From Cupriavidus necator N-1 (GTDB taxonomy: Bacteria; Pseudomonadota; Gammaproteobacteria; Burkholderiales; Burkholderiaceae), in NCBI RefSeq assembly GCF_000219215.1, contig NC_015724.1, positions 248,001 to 312,000 on the forward strand: DNA of 64,000 bases, read 5' to 3'. Positions within the stretch are counted from its first letter, which is position 1. The number at the start of each line of letters is the position of its first letter. The notes under the pieces were generated by a model. It was not told the DNA's origin and did no database searches. It was given only the letters and a program-made list of their open reading frames with translations. Positions 27,629 through 38,705 of this stretch are shown here, piece by piece. A program made the position numbers and the translations under genes.

Positions 27629-28003
27629 GGTGAGAGGCCGGGGTAGATGCGGAATCGTTCAGGGCCCTGCAGTAGGCCATGTCGTCATGAAAGATAAGAA
27701 CGAATCCGGGTCGGTGAATCCTTAGAACGCATGCTGCAGCGATCCGACGCACTGCATGAGCGACTGAACACGTTGCTTGATGATCGACGGCTCTTCACGA
27801 GGCGAAGCGGCAGTTACCATACTCAGACTTTTACCGTACAGGCGAGTTGGGGTTGGTGTTGGGGTGAGCGAAGTATTCGTTGCTGGCGTTGACCAGTTAC
27901 CCGCGCATATCAGAATGATCAACCGTCGAAGAACCGCCGGCCCTGGCCCAAATACATTGGAGTTCAACCAGCCAAAAATAGGAAACCAACCAACTTGACA
28001 AGG
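27629..28003. other. No recognisable gene
   Basis: Short open frames on both strands show no family resemblance. This spacer between an intact porin and a porin fragment is probably decayed coding DNA. Confidence 0.4.
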
Positions 28004-28309
28004 TCAATACATATCAGTGTACTGACGCCCAAACGTGATTTGACCCCAGCCGCTCACCATTCCCACATAAGCTAGGCGTCCAAAGAAGCGTCCGCCAAGG
28101 GTCAACGTACCAGAATCTAGGCCAAATCCGCTTTCCAGAACAAAAAGCCCGCCTAATCCACCGCCTAGGTCTTCGAAGCCCCGCAGTCCCCGCCGGCTTC
28201 CGGATAGCCCTCCGCTTACAGGTAGGCTTAGACGGCTGCCGCCCGGTTGCGGGGTCAATATACCGTCGACCAAGACCTCTGCCTCATACATGCGCTGGGA
28301 TGCCTCCAC
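28004..28309 (-). pseudogene. Porin fragment
   Basis: The frame encodes GGSRLSLPVSGGLSGSRRGL, RGFEDLGGGLGGLFVLESGF and SGWGQITFGRQYTDMY and then stops. This is residues about 30-130 of a Burkholderiales porin. There is no signal peptide, the loop-3 region and rest of the barrel are missing, and the conserved GSRWGLRG Trp is changed to Arg. Confidence 0.85.
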
Positions 28310-28429
28310 GCCCAGCGGTTCGGAAGGCTCCTGATTCAGCGTTTCCTTGTAGCAATGCCTGGAAACAGGCTCGAGCCGTATCGAGGATGGCCTCTGCGCG
28401 TCTTTCGAATGGCTTGGCGAGAACGGGCC

Positions 28430-29877
28430 GTGGGTGCTTGCTGCCGGAGGGCGTGCACAAACTCAATGGCGTACTGCGCTACGCGCTGCCGCTCGGCGGG
28501 GGCGAGCGGCTGGGCGTGACCGCGATGGCCTACCGCAACGACTGGAACTCGACCGACCAGGTGCCGCAGCGGGCCATCAACGAGGGCCTCATTTCGCGCT
28601 TCGGCTATATCGATCCGACCGACGTCGGCTACGCGTCGCGCTACAGCGTGTCGGCGGACTGGCTGCGTCCGTTGGCGGACAGGCTGGTCCAGGCCAATGC
28701 CTACGTCATCAAGAGCCGGCTGCAACTGTTCTCGAACTTTACCTATGCGCTGAACAACCCGGAGCGCGGCGACCAGTTCGAGCAGTTCGAGAACCGCGTT
28801 ACGGCCGGCGCCAACGTGTCGCGCATCTGGTTCGGCAAGATCGGCGAACGCTAGATCGGCACGCAACTCCGCTTCGATCGACTCGACCGGATCACGCTGG
28901 CGAACTCAGAGGCGCGGCAGATCAGTGACGGTGCGCACCGACACCGTCAACGAGACCAGTGCGGCGCTGTACCTGCGCAACATGACCGCCTGGCTGCCGT
29001 GGCTGCGCACGGTGGCCGGGCCGCGGGCGGACCAGTTCTGGTACGGGGTGTCGAGCGACAATCCTGCCAACTCGGGCAACGGCAGCGACCGCATCGTCAG
29101 TCCGAAGCTGAGCATCGTGATGTCGCCGGCGGACCGGACCGAGATCTTCCTGAACTGGGGACGCGGCTTCCATAGTAACGACGTGCGCGGCGCGACCACC
29201 ACCGTCGAACCCGTCGACCGGCGCGCCTGGTCAGCGTGCTGGTGCCGGCCACCGGCTACGAGATCGGCGTGCGCACGGCGCGGTTCGCGCCCGGCGCAGT
29301 TGTCGCCCTCGTTGTGGCAGGTCGACATCGGCTCCGAACTCGTGTTCTCCGGCGCCAGCGGCACCACCGAGCCGAGCCGGCCGAGCCGTCGCACCGGCAT
29401 TGAACTGGCCGGCTACTATGCCCCGCAGGGCGGCCCGCTGGCTGGCCTCATCCTGGATGCCGACGCGGGCTTCTCCCGCGCGCGCTACCGCGACCACGAG
29501 GACGTCGGCCACTACATCGATCCAGACCACCGCCTCGGGCGGCGTCCCGCTGAACCGGGGACGCTGGTCGGTCGGCGCGTGAGCGCTCTATTTCGGACCC
29601 GCGTCCTCTGGTGGAGGACAACAGCGTGCGCTCGGCGTCGTCGTTCCTCGTTAACCTGAAGGTGGGGTATCGCGTGCTGAAGGACGTGCGGGTCTTTGCC
29701 GAAGTGCTGAACGTGTTCGACAAGCGCGTCAACGACATCGACTACTACTATGCCTCGCTGCTGAAGGGGGAGACATCGCCGGTCGATGCTAGCGGCGTGG
29801 CCACCGGAATCAACGACCACCATATCCATCCGGCAGAGCCGCGGACGTTCCGTGTGGGGGTGCTCTGGAGTTTCTGA
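28430..29877 (+). pseudogene. TonB-dependent receptor, C-terminal barrel only, several frameshifts
   Basis: Barrel segments read in order through shifting frames: VHKLNGVLRYALPLGGGERL, YRNDWNSTDQVPQRAI and RVTAGANVSRIWFG (stop at 28854), then TVNETSAALYLRNMTAW and IVSPKLSIVMSPADRTEIFL, then SLWQVDIGSELVFSGASGTT and GIELAGYYAP, then NLKVGYRVLKDVRVFAEVLN and the terminal TFRVGVLWSF. The N-terminal plug and TonB box are absent. At least three frameshifts and one stop show an inactive receptor. Confidence 0.85.
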
Positions 29878-30263
29878 AGGGAATGCAGTGATTAGCCTGT
29901 GCCGCAAAGCCGGGCGCCAACGGCCGCAGTGATTCATACCAGATGGCTACACTAGAACATCGCCCCACTTCCTGGCTAGTCAAAGCAACCTTCCACGAGA
30001 ATTGAGGCCGCGTCCTTTTGTACTTCCGCATTGGTCGGCAAGCAACACTTTAACCGGTTCCTGAGCGGAACTGACGCCTGAAGTCTGGGCAACGGAGCGC
30101 GCCGATGCTTCTTGCCTGGTGTGTTGCACTTCAGGCTGTCAACCGCAAGGCGTGGGGGAAGGTCGCCGTTGCGGCCGCGCGGCAATTAGGGCAATGCTGA
30201 TTAAGTCCTCCGATTCGTGAGGAGAAGCGTTATTTGAAGAATCACGAGCGCAAAGAGATGGAC
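29878..30263. other. Intergenic, probable IS5-family left end
   Basis: No gene recognised. The stretch TGCTGATTAAGTCC near 30195-30210 resembles the outer end of IS5-group elements and lies about 60 bases upstream of the transposase fragment, where the left inverted repeat would be. No matching right end is present. Confidence 0.35.
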
Positions 30264-30525
30264 ATGAAGCAGATGACGTTGGCAACGGGTGCTGATCAAG
30301 GGGCGGGATTCGAGCAATACCGTAAGCCAACGCGTCGTGAGGCATTTCTGGCGACGATGGAGACGATCGTACCGTGGGCGGCATTGTGCGCTGTGATTGA
30401 GCCGTGCTACCCGAAGGCGGGCAATGGGCGGCCGCCCATTGGTCTTGAACGGATGCTGCGTATCCACTTTCTGCAGCACTGGTTCAACCTTCCAGACCTG
30501 GCTTGCGAAGAGGCGCTGTATGACA
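30264..30525 (+). mobile_element. IS5-family transposase, N-terminal fragment
   Basis: The frame from ATG 30264 (MKQMTLATGAD) contains RREAFLATMETIVPWAALCA, VIEPCYPKAGNGRPPIGLER and MLRIHFLQHWFNLPDLACEE, the N-terminal domain of IS5-group transposases. It breaks off after ALYDS at about 30525. The DDE domain is missing, so it cannot transpose. It has replaced the 5' half of a histone H1-like gene whose end follows directly. Confidence 0.85.
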
Positions 30526-30720
30526 GCGGCTGCGGGCGCCAGGAAGGCAACGGGCAACAAAGCTGCAGCCACGAAGGCGGCGCCGAAGAAAGTGGCGCCC
30601 ATTAGTAAGGCCGCGGCGAAAGCTGTCCCGAAGAAGGCCGCAGTGAAATCCGCGACGAAGAAACGGAGTCCGGCGAAGAAAGTGGTTCCGACTGTAGCGA
30701 CGCCTGAAGCGTCGGCGTGA
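30526..30720 (+). pseudogene. Histone H1-like Lys/Ala-rich protein, C-terminal remnant
   Basis: The frame reads GARKATGNKAAATKAAPKKV and ends KKVVPTVATPEASA. It matches the C-terminal third of the intact gene at 35806, which ends KKVVPAVASPVASA, and the downstream 60 bases also match. The IS5 fragment removed its start. Confidence 0.8.
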
Positions 30721-30923
30721 TCTTTTCCTCGGCTGGTATGGGACTTCGCCAACCGGTCGATTGATGCAAGATGGGCGCACCACTGGCGCCCAGAGCGGAT
30801 CGACTGAGGAAGCCAAGGCCTACCGAGCGGATTTTCCAGTTCGCCTGCAGAGCTATAGAATAGCGGCGGTGGAAAACTGTTCGCAAGAGGTCGCCTTCGG
30901 GTAACATCTCGCGCTCCACGCAA

Positions 30924-31000
30924 GGGCCGGAAGCTTAAGTGGTATAAGCCGTCGACTCATAATCGACTGATAGTGGGTTCGAGTCCCACCCCGCCCACCA
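30924..31000 (+). tRNA. tRNA-like gene, anticodon CAU (Met or lysidine-type Ile), copy 1
   Basis: A cloverleaf can be drawn. Acceptor GGGCCGG pairs with CCCGCCC except one C-C mismatch; the D arm is GCTT/AAGC with GG in the loop, the anticodon arm GTCGA-CTCATAA-TCGAC, the T arm GTGGG-TTCGAGT-CCCAC, and CCA is encoded. Position 8 is A instead of the near-universal U, and the D stem is short. It lies 200 bases after the H1-like remnant, as does its sister at 36381. It may be a divergent functional tRNA or a decaying one. Confidence 0.65.
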
Positions 31001-31110
31001 ATAATAATGGTTCTCGGCATGCGAGGGATAGTGGGATACAACGACGCTGTCGAGTACCCGAGCTTCCCTACAGCGAACTGTTCATTGTCGAAAGGGCAGA
31101 TCGCACCAGC

Positions 31111-31485
31111 TTACTCTGTCCACTGTGCATCCACCTCTCTCATCAAGTGCCCCGCGAGAATATAGTCCCCCAACTTCGCCGCCTTTGCCTCCAGGCTCTC
31201 TAGCTCATCTGCTGGCAAGTTGTTGAGCTCAAACTGACAGTACAGATTCCGCTGCCGGAACGTTGTCTTTGGTCGCAATAGGCCGGCAACGAGCGCAGCC
31301 GGCGAGCGGACGGCGATGTTTTCGTGCCCGCGATACTCGACGCGTATCCCAACCTTCTGGCCGAGCCTGCCGAGTTCAACAGCATCCTGCCAACCTGACT
31401 CGTAGTCCAACTCGACCACCGTTACTCCCTCTGTCTCCAGGAGCTTCAGTGCCTCCCCTCTGGTTCCAGCTCGAGCTGTCGCCAT
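31111..31485 (-). CDS. Conserved hypothetical protein, 124 aa
   Basis: No family recognised. The protein is soluble and starts MATARAGTRGEALKLLETEG; it contains ESGWQDAVELGRLGQKVGIR, RSPAALVAGLLRPKTTF and RQRNLYCQFELNNLPADELE. A degenerate second copy is at 34893-35275, and the sequences upstream of both copies are also alike, so it was duplicated with its promoter. Coding potential is supported by conservation of protein sequence between the copies. Confidence 0.6.
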   Translation of the reverse strand: MATARAGTRGEALKLLETEGVTVVELDYESGWQDAVELGRLGQKVGIRVEYRGHENIAVRSPAALVAGLLRPKTTFRQRNLYCQFELNNLPADELESLEAKAAKLGDYILAGHLMREVDAQWTE

Positions 31486-31856
31486 TCTGTCCTCCGCTGC
31501 TTCCCTCGGCGGGCGTACGCGTATTTGCCAGCCGCAAACAGGGCGTGTGGCTATTCGTGCGCTTTTTCGGCCCTGGTCCTATATTGCACGGCAACATTGT
31601 AAGGGGGCAGCTTCGTTTGCTTGCGGATTTCGGTGAACGTGATCAGGGAAGGAAGGTGGTACTGAAGAATGTAGCGTAGGTAATTTACGGTGCCGAATCA
31701 GAGATTCGACGACGGACGATGATGGCTGACATGGGCCGGCTACCGCCGTTGCGCTTCCACCATCCCCGGTCGACAACGGTTAGCCGCAGCATACGGACCA
31801 AGAAGTGCATGGGGCCGGCGTTGCCGGGACACGGCGATAGGGCACGAAACGAAGTC
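31486..31856. other. Leader of the 124-aa gene, otherwise featureless
   Basis: Bases about 31535-31610 (with GGGCGTGTGGCTATTCG and TATATTGCA) match about 35284-35350 upstream of the second copy of the 124-aa gene, so this is duplicated promoter DNA. Nothing else was recognised up to 31856. Confidence 0.45.
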
Positions 31857-32057
31857 TTACCGAATGCTTCGCACGGCTTCGAGCATGGAGTGTCCTTGAC
31901 TCGTCAGGCGGGGACAAGCATTGCCGCTATCATGCCCGTGCTCCATCGTGACCAGTTTGTCGGCCAGCAAGCCGTCCAATTGATCTGGTTCGAGATCATC
32001 GATATCTTGCGCATCGCCAAGCAGTAGTAGCGCGGCGATTTCGTGCGGACTTAGCAT
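31857..32057 (-). CDS. Small acidic hypothetical protein, 66 aa
   Basis: The start MLSPHEIAALLLLG at 32057 has a perfect AAAGGAGG site. The chain includes DAQDIDDLEPDQLDGLLADK and LTSQGHSMLEAVRSIR. The pattern of a short helix pair followed by a winged-helix-like strand suggests a tiny DNA- or protein-binding module. No family name is offered. Confidence 0.6.
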   Translation of the reverse strand: MLSPHEIAALLLLGDAQDIDDLEPDQLDGLLADKLVTMEHGHDSGNACPRLTSQGHSMLEAVRSIR

Positions 32058-32258
32058 GGCGGCCTCCTTTGCCGGCGTTTGCCGGGGTCGGAAAATAGAA
32101 CCTACCAGGGTCAATCAATGCACCGGGGCATTTAAAGGCTTGTGAAGCCTCGACCAAGGGATTGTCGGCGACGGCCCACCCGTGATACAAGATAGCCGCA
32201 CATTTGGCGCAGGCCGGTGGCGTCATCTACAACTAGTCTTACTTGGAACATTCAGAAC

Positions 32259-32462
32259 ATGGCAACAGGTACCGTCAAGTGGTTTAACGATGCAAAGGGT
32301 TTTGGGTTCATCACGCCGGACGACGGCGGCGATGACCTGTTCGCGCACTTCTCCGAGGTTCAGGGAAACGGCTTCAAATCACTTCAGGAGGGCCAGAAGG
32401 TCAGTTTTGAAGTCAAGCAAGGTCCCAAGGGGAAACAGGCAGCGAATATCAAACCGCTGTAA
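32259..32462 (+). CDS. Cold-shock protein, CspA family
   Basis: 67 residues, a single cold-shock domain. It starts [20 protein letters not shown] (RNP1 KGFGFITP) with DLFAHFSEV as RNP2-like block. It binds single-stranded RNA/DNA and melts secondary structure. The frame is open upstream to 32217, but the family starts at MATGTVKWF. It lies convergent with a frameshifted sigma factor. Confidence 0.93.
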   Translation: MATGTVKWFNDAKGFGFITPDDGGDDLFAHFSEVQGNGFKSLQEGQKVSFEVKQGPKGKQAANIKPL

Positions 32463-32494
32463 GATTTCCGCGCCGCAAACGCGTCCTGTCAGGG

Positions 32495-32523
32495 CAGCGA
32501 TCGGGCGATGCGTGATCGCTGCG
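32495..32523 (+). terminator. Hairpin downstream of the cold-shock gene
   Basis: GCAGCGATC (32495-32503) pairs perfectly with GATCGCTGC (32515-32523), loop 11. There is no following T-run, so it may protect the mRNA end rather than terminate. Confidence 0.4.
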
Positions 32524-32570
32524 GGGCTGAAGTAGGGCGTCGAAAGGGGGCGCGTACTCCTCGCCTTTGC

Positions 32571-34602
<2,032 letters not shown>

Positions 34603-34739
34603 GACGGCAGGTCAATTAGCCTGTCGGGGTGCGAACGAAAATCGTGGAATGACGCACGGACAGTCGAGGCCGGGATGCCTCTCGCGGAATCCGGTGTGCG
34701 CAGAATGGGGAACGTTAAATCATACCGGACGACGTTGTG

Positions 34740-34872
34740 CGACGCAATATTCGGCGGGTAGAGATGTTGCCCGAACTCGTCGAGGAAGGCCGAAAGATTC
34801 TCCTGTTCTCGCAGTTCACCAGCATGCTCGAGCTCGTTGCCACCGCGCTCGACGAGGCGCATGTCCCGTACC
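34740..34872 (+). pseudogene. SNF2-family helicase fragment
   Basis: About 40 codons read RRVEMLPELVEEGRKILLFS, QFTSMLELVATALDEAHVPY. This is the start of the C-terminal helicase lobe of SNF2/DEAD-type bacterial helicases (GxKxLLFSQFTxMLxLI). Nothing before or after belongs to the gene, so it is an isolated scrap in a rearranged region. Confidence 0.75.
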
Positions 34873-34892
34873 GGTGCTCACGGACAATACCA

Positions 34893-35275
34893 TCACCTGT
34901 TTCTGCGAAGGGCACGTCCGGAGATCGTCCGGACCGGCACCGCGCACCTTCGGACACAAGCACTCGGCGAGCTCAGCGCCTCCAGGCGCTCTAGCTCACC
35001 TGCTGGCAGCTTGCTGAGCTCAAATTGGCAGTAAAGATTGAGCTGACGGAAGGTCAACTTCGGGCGACTCAGCCCGCCAACGAGCGCCGCCGGGGAGCTA
35101 ACGGCAATGCTCTCATGGCCGCGATAATGGACGTGTACACCGAGCTTTTCGCCTAGCCTGCCAAGTTCAATCGCATCTTGCCAACCAGACTCGTAGTTCA
35201 AATCCCCGACCGTTACTCCCGCTGTTTCTAGGGGCTTCAGCGCCTCGCTTTTCGTCCCAGCCAGAGCTCTTCTCC
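34893..35275 (-). pseudogene. Second copy of the 124-aa hypothetical gene, degenerate
   Basis: The frame aligns to the gene at 31111: AGTKSEALKPLETAGVTVGD, ESGWQDAIELGRLGEKLGVH, SSPAALVGGLSRPKLTF and RQLNLYCQFELSKLPAGELE. The initiating ATG is lost; the first ATG is within the conserved part at 35201. The C-terminus is replaced by unrelated residues after LERLEAL. It is probably inactive. Confidence 0.7.
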
Positions 35276-35805
35276 ACTACTTGCAGGGCGTGTGGCTATT
35301 CGCGCTTCTTCAGCCCTGATCCATATTGCATAGCAGCATTTTAAGCGGGGAGCGCCCGTCTTTGTCAGGTCCGGTCATCACGTGAGCAGGTTCAACCGAG
35401 CAAGATCCGCGTCTGGGGGCGGGAGCCGCGAAACGTGGGAAGTGGGGAAAGATCATAGGCGCAACACGCAGCCGCCCGCACCAGCCGCTGCCACGGCAAT
35501 GTGACACCGAACAATGCACCAAGGATCCAGCCAAAGGCGACTTTGGCCAGGAAGCCACAGCCACCACCTAAAGTGAGCAGAATGGTCGAGGTAGTAGCCC
35601 GCTAGGACCAGGCCAAGATCGGCTTGGGTTTTGTTGTTTTGGCGAACGTACCAAATACCAATGAGAAAGCGGTGCGGAAGAGGGTGGCATCTCGGCCGTC
35701 GGCTGATCGCATCGGTTGGACGCAACTCAAAGAAGAAACTGAGCTCTATTATGTAACGCCACTCGTGCGGTTATACTCCGCGCTTCACAACTATGAATAA
35801 CCAAC
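35276..35805. other. Duplicated leader, then no recognisable gene
   Basis: Bases 35284-35350 match the upstream region of the 31111 gene. From 35350 to 35740 a minus-strand hydrophobic stretch (FGWILGALFGVTLPWQRLVR in one frame) could be a decayed small membrane protein, but no intact frame carries it. The last 70 bases are probably the promoter of the H1-like gene. Confidence 0.35.
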
Positions 35806-36288
35806 ATGGTCGCACCAACTAAAACGACACGGGTAAGTGCAACTGCCAAGGGAAAACCTACCGCAAAGAAGCTAGTCGTGCCAACGAAAAAGGCCAGCGT
35901 GCTTGCCCGTGAGGCACAGGCAGCGAAGAAGCACTTGCTGAAGCTGCGCGCTGACACGAAGAAGGCGATTGAAGCGGCTAAGCGCGAGGTTGCCCAGGCC
36001 GTGGAAGCCGCAAAGGCCGCGGCCCGCTTTGAAAAGCAAGCCGCAAAGGACAAGCTCGCGGCGAAGAAGGCGAAGGCTGCAGGCGCCAAGAAGGCGACGG
36101 GCAACAAAGCTGTCGCAACGAAAGCTGTCGCAACGAAAGCGGCCGCGAAAAAGGCCGCATCCGGGGGTAAGGTCAAGGTCGCCGCGAAAGCAGCTCCGAA
36201 GGCGGCCGCAGTGAAATCCATGCCGAAAAAGCGGGCATCGGCGAAGAAAGTGGTTCCGGCTGTGGCGTCGCCTGTAGCGTCGGCGTGA
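35806..36288 (+). CDS. Histone H1-like Lys/Ala-rich DNA-binding protein
   Basis: 160 residues with extreme composition (Lys, Ala, few aromatics). A central helix (AREAQAAKKHLLKLRADTKK, AIEAAKREVAQAVEAAKAAA) precedes a C-terminal tail of AAKKA/TKA repeats including VATKAVATKAAAKKAA. Such proteins coat DNA non-specifically, as AlgP/Hc1-type proteins do. The C-terminal part is repeated in a remnant at 30526. A tRNA-like gene follows each copy. Confidence 0.8.
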   Translation: MVAPTKTTRVSATAKGKPTAKKLVVPTKKASVLAREAQAAKKHLLKLRADTKKAIEAAKREVAQAVEAAKAAARFEKQAAKDKLAAKKAKAAGAKKATGNKAVATKAVATKAAAKKAASGGKVKVAAKAAPKAAAVKSMPKKRASAKKVVPAVASPVASA

Positions 36289-36380
36289 TCAATGCCTCGG
36301 CTGGTAACGCGATGTCGCCAACCAGCTGATTGATGACACCTGAGGCGTACGAACTTGGCGTCGGCTTTCCCCTTCCAATT

Positions 36381-36459
36381 GGGCCTCTAGCTCATGCTTC
36401 GTTAAAGCAGCGGACTCATAATCCGTTGCTGCCGTGTTCGCCTCACGGGAGGCCCACCA
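36381..36459 (+). tRNA. tRNA-like gene, anticodon CAU, copy 2
   Basis: The acceptor GGGCCTC/GAGGCCC is a perfect 7-bp stem, T8-A9 are present, the anticodon arm is GCGGA-CTCATAA-TCCGT and the T arm CCGTG-TTCGCCT-CACGG is perfect with CCA encoded. Oddities: the D loop has no GG pair and the T loop has C where A58 is expected (TTCGCCT). The anticodon loop CTCATAA fits tRNA-Met or lysidine-modified tRNA-Ile. It lies 92 bases after the H1-like gene. Confidence 0.65.
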
Positions 36460-36895
36460 TGCAACCATTGGCTTCCATCCGTCAGGTTTGTTTCTTTAGC
36501 CTGGACTAGACCGCGACCGGAGGTCTTGATGTGTCTTGGTAGCGACACTGCGCTTTCCTGACTGGTGCAATTCGCCCAGGCTATGTGGGAAGCCCAACCG
36601 CCGTCCGCTCAACGTATATGAAGCGTCGCTGTGATGGGAACTGATGCAAACGCGTACCCGTTTCTGCGATCCGCAGCCGACGTCATCGGATGCGGATGTC
36701 GCCCACCTTCACTTCAAGCCGACATCTATATGAAGTCCGCTTTGACGCTAACAGCGAAACCATACATTAATACAAACAGTCCACGCGATTTCAATCAGCT
36801 ATCAGCTTGATTCGTAAGTCTTAGAGGATGAATACCTTGCAGATGGTCTTTGGAATGCGTATAAGTCAATTGTGACTGAACAATTGGAGGCAAAA
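36460..36895 (+). other. Long A/T-richer upstream region of the H-NS gene
   Basis: No gene was recognised. The last 150 bases are clearly more A/T-rich than the surroundings (TTAATACAAACAG, AATCAGCTATCAGC), as expected for an autoregulated H-NS promoter. Confidence 0.4.
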
Positions 36896-37210
36896 ATGGC
36901 AACGTATCAGGATTTGTTAGCGCAGAAGCAAGCGTTGGAAGCCAAAATCGAAGAGGCGCGTTCGACTGAGGTCGCGGGCGTCATCGAACAGATTCGCGAG
37001 CTGATGGTTCGGTATAGCCTGTCGCCGGAAGACGTGGCGCCGCGTCGTCGTCGGGGCCGGCCCGCAAGTACAGCGTCCGCGGCCACCGAGAAAGCACCGC
37101 TTCCGCCGAAGTACATGGATCCCAAAACCGGCAAAACCTGGTCGGGACGTGGCCGGACGCCGGCGTGGCTGGGCAAACGGCCCGAGCGTTTCCTTATCCA
37201 GCAGGAATGA
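36896..37210 (+). CDS. H-NS family nucleoid-associated protein
   Basis: 104 residues, start MATYQDLLAQ at 36896 just after GGAGG. The N-terminal coiled coil (1-45, LLAQKQALEAKIEEARSTEV) mediates dimerisation. A basic linker RRRRGRP (50-56) looks like an AT-hook. The C-terminal domain has KTWSGRGRTPAWL (80-92), the DNA minor-groove motif of BpH3-type H-NS. It silences A/T-rich, often foreign, DNA. A second AT-hook-like segment in the linker is notable but common in Ralstonia-type members. Confidence 0.92.
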   Translation: MATYQDLLAQKQALEAKIEEARSTEVAGVIEQIRELMVRYSLSPEDVAPRRRRGRPASTASAATEKAPLPPKYMDPKTGKTWSGRGRTPAWLGKRPERFLIQQE

Positions 37211-37422
37211 TCGATTGCACGCGCGTCGTCCCTTGAACGACGACGACTCAATCGACTCTCCACGAGACTGTACGCATCAATGCGACCGGGCAAGCGGCAG
37301 CCCGTCGATTGGCCATCTCGACGGCGGACCACGCAACACACGCAGTCAAATCGAACGAGGGACCTGGGAAAAGACGGCTCTCGACCGGTAGCAGAGAGCC
37401 GCAGAACGTCCATGAAGAAATC

Positions 37423-37442
37423 GGGCAACTGGTGAGTTGCCC
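37423..37442 (+). terminator. Perfect 8-bp hairpin downstream of H-NS
   Basis: GGGCAACT and AGTTGCCC pair perfectly around a GGTG loop. No T-run follows; it may be a weak or Rho-assisted end of the hns transcript. Confidence 0.4.
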
Positions 37443-37504
37443 GTGCCCAGTATCGTCCAGTCGCCTATCCTAGCCAATCGGCCCGTCCACAAAGGGGCGC
37501 TCCC

Positions 37505-37540
37505 GAAAAAAAGCCCGCGTCACCGGGGGCGGCGACGCGG
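37505..37540 (-). terminator. Intrinsic terminator, minus strand, in the 37211-37889 spacer
   Basis: On the minus strand CCGCGTC/GACGCGG (37540-37515) forms a 7-bp stem and is followed by GGGC and a run of seven T (37512-37506). It is about 350 bases beyond the end of the ligD-ku-MerR/TPR operon and would end that transcript. The remainder of the 37211-37889 spacer shows no gene. Confidence 0.7.
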
Positions 37541-37889
37541 ACGGTAGCAGGACTGCCCAGGCATGATACGGCGCCGCAAAAAATTCTTAAGTCTGAATTA
37601 AGCCAAAATTAACACCCATTTTCCCCGAGAGAAGGCTCCCGCGGCACAACAGGAAAGTGGAGCCATCACTTTCAAGCACGAAAATGATCTACGCATCTCT
37701 TGCGCTACGTGCTCTATAAGTCATTTTGGAAGGCGCACCATTGGACGGGGTGGCCAGCCAGAAATGCCGCCCGAACGGCATCGCCGTAGCTCATGACGGC
37801 GCGGCACCAATGCCGCGGCTGGCCGCGCTCGATTGTCCGCTCTAGGAGGGCTGGTGACCGCTTGATCGAGCGGCCACCCACTTGTGGCT

Positions 37890-38705
37890 TTATGGACGGT
37901 CGAGCTTCCGGAATGCGTTGAAATGCCGCAGCGCATTCTGGAAGTGGCCCAACTCCTGATGCAAACGCGCTGCGTTGTAGTGGGCATCGGCATCATCAGG
38001 CGCAAGTTCGATGCATCGTTCATATGCCGCCAGAGCTGACTGCAGGGCGCCGACATCCTCGCGTGCAACCCCCAGGTTGAAATGCAACTGCGGCGCGTTC
38101 GGAAGCACTGACAATGCCCCTTCATAGAGCCTGATGGCTTCGTCGAAGCGTTCTTGGTCTGCCAACATGCACCCAAGGTTCAGGTAGGCGTTCAGCATTC
38201 CTGGCGAGATCTCTAAGGCGCGTCGGTACGCCGCTTCAGCCGCATCCGCGTCGACAGGTTCAAGTGCATAGCCTCGCGCAAAGGCTTCCTCGGCGGTCGC
38301 TTGGTTGGCACGCGTTCGCGTTAGATCAACGACTCGCACATCGGCTTCATCCGGTCCGAACTCGATCAGACGTTGGCCGCTCTCGACAAGCCACGCGCCG
38401 TGCCGGTCCCATGCCGATATTTTTCCGCTGCTTGCGGAGATTCGCAGCGCCGATAGATGCCGGTTCGGTGTGAGCCGTTCGAGACGACGCAGCGCCCGCA
38501 GAATCCGTGCCGGCGCAACGCTCGATCTGTGCAGGGATTCGGCGGTGCGAATCAGAACCACGTCCTGGAAAGAGAAGACGTACTGACCGCGTGGGCCTCG
38601 TGCAGGAGTTACCAGTCCGGCCGCCACCAGACTGGAGATCAGCCGGCGCGAAGCGCCCAGGCGCGTCTCCAAATCGCGCGTGGTCAACCCTTCGCCGTGG
38701 TTCAT
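37890..38705 (-). CDS. MerR-type helix-turn-helix protein with TPR repeats
   Basis: 271 residues. The first 80 residues form a MerR-like DNA-binding domain (LTTRDLETRLGASRRLISSL, GQYVFSFQDVVLIRTAESLH). After a linker, residues about 135-265 contain four TPR motifs (AEAAYRRALEISPGMLNAYL, ERFDEAIRLYEGALSVLPNA, LQSALAAYERCIELAPDDAD, GHFQNALRHFNAF). Its ATG overlaps the Ku stop (ATGA), so it is the last gene of ligD-ku and translated with Ku. It may regulate or scaffold the repair complex; function is not known. Confidence 0.82.
   Translation of the reverse strand: MNHGEGLTTRDLETRLGASRRLISSLVAAGLVTPARGPRGQYVFSFQDVVLIRTAESLHRSSVAPARILRALRRLERLTPNRHLSALRISASSGKISAWDRHGAWLVESGQRLIEFGPDEADVRVVDLTRTRANQATAEEAFARGYALEPVDADAAEAAYRRALEISPGMLNAYLNLGCMLADQERFDEAIRLYEGALSVLPNAPQLHFNLGVAREDVGALQSALAAYERCIELAPDDADAHYNAARLHQELGHFQNALRHFNAFRKLDRP

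Noticed and set aside
27722..27967. Minus-strand 81-codon frame next to the porin fragment
   Set aside because: No ribosome site, no resemblance to the porin frame or to any family.
30924..31000. tRNA gene as an integration site for an island
   Set aside because: No intact integrase lies next to either tRNA and no repeated tRNA 3' end was found elsewhere in the window.
35453..35725. Minus-strand 90-codon hydrophobic frame
   Set aside because: No ribosome site, and the most protein-like segment (FGWILGALFGV) is in another frame; probably decayed.
37721..38176. 151-codon frame inside the MerR-TPR gene region
   Set aside because: It overlaps the supported TPR frame and has no motif; a frame shadow.
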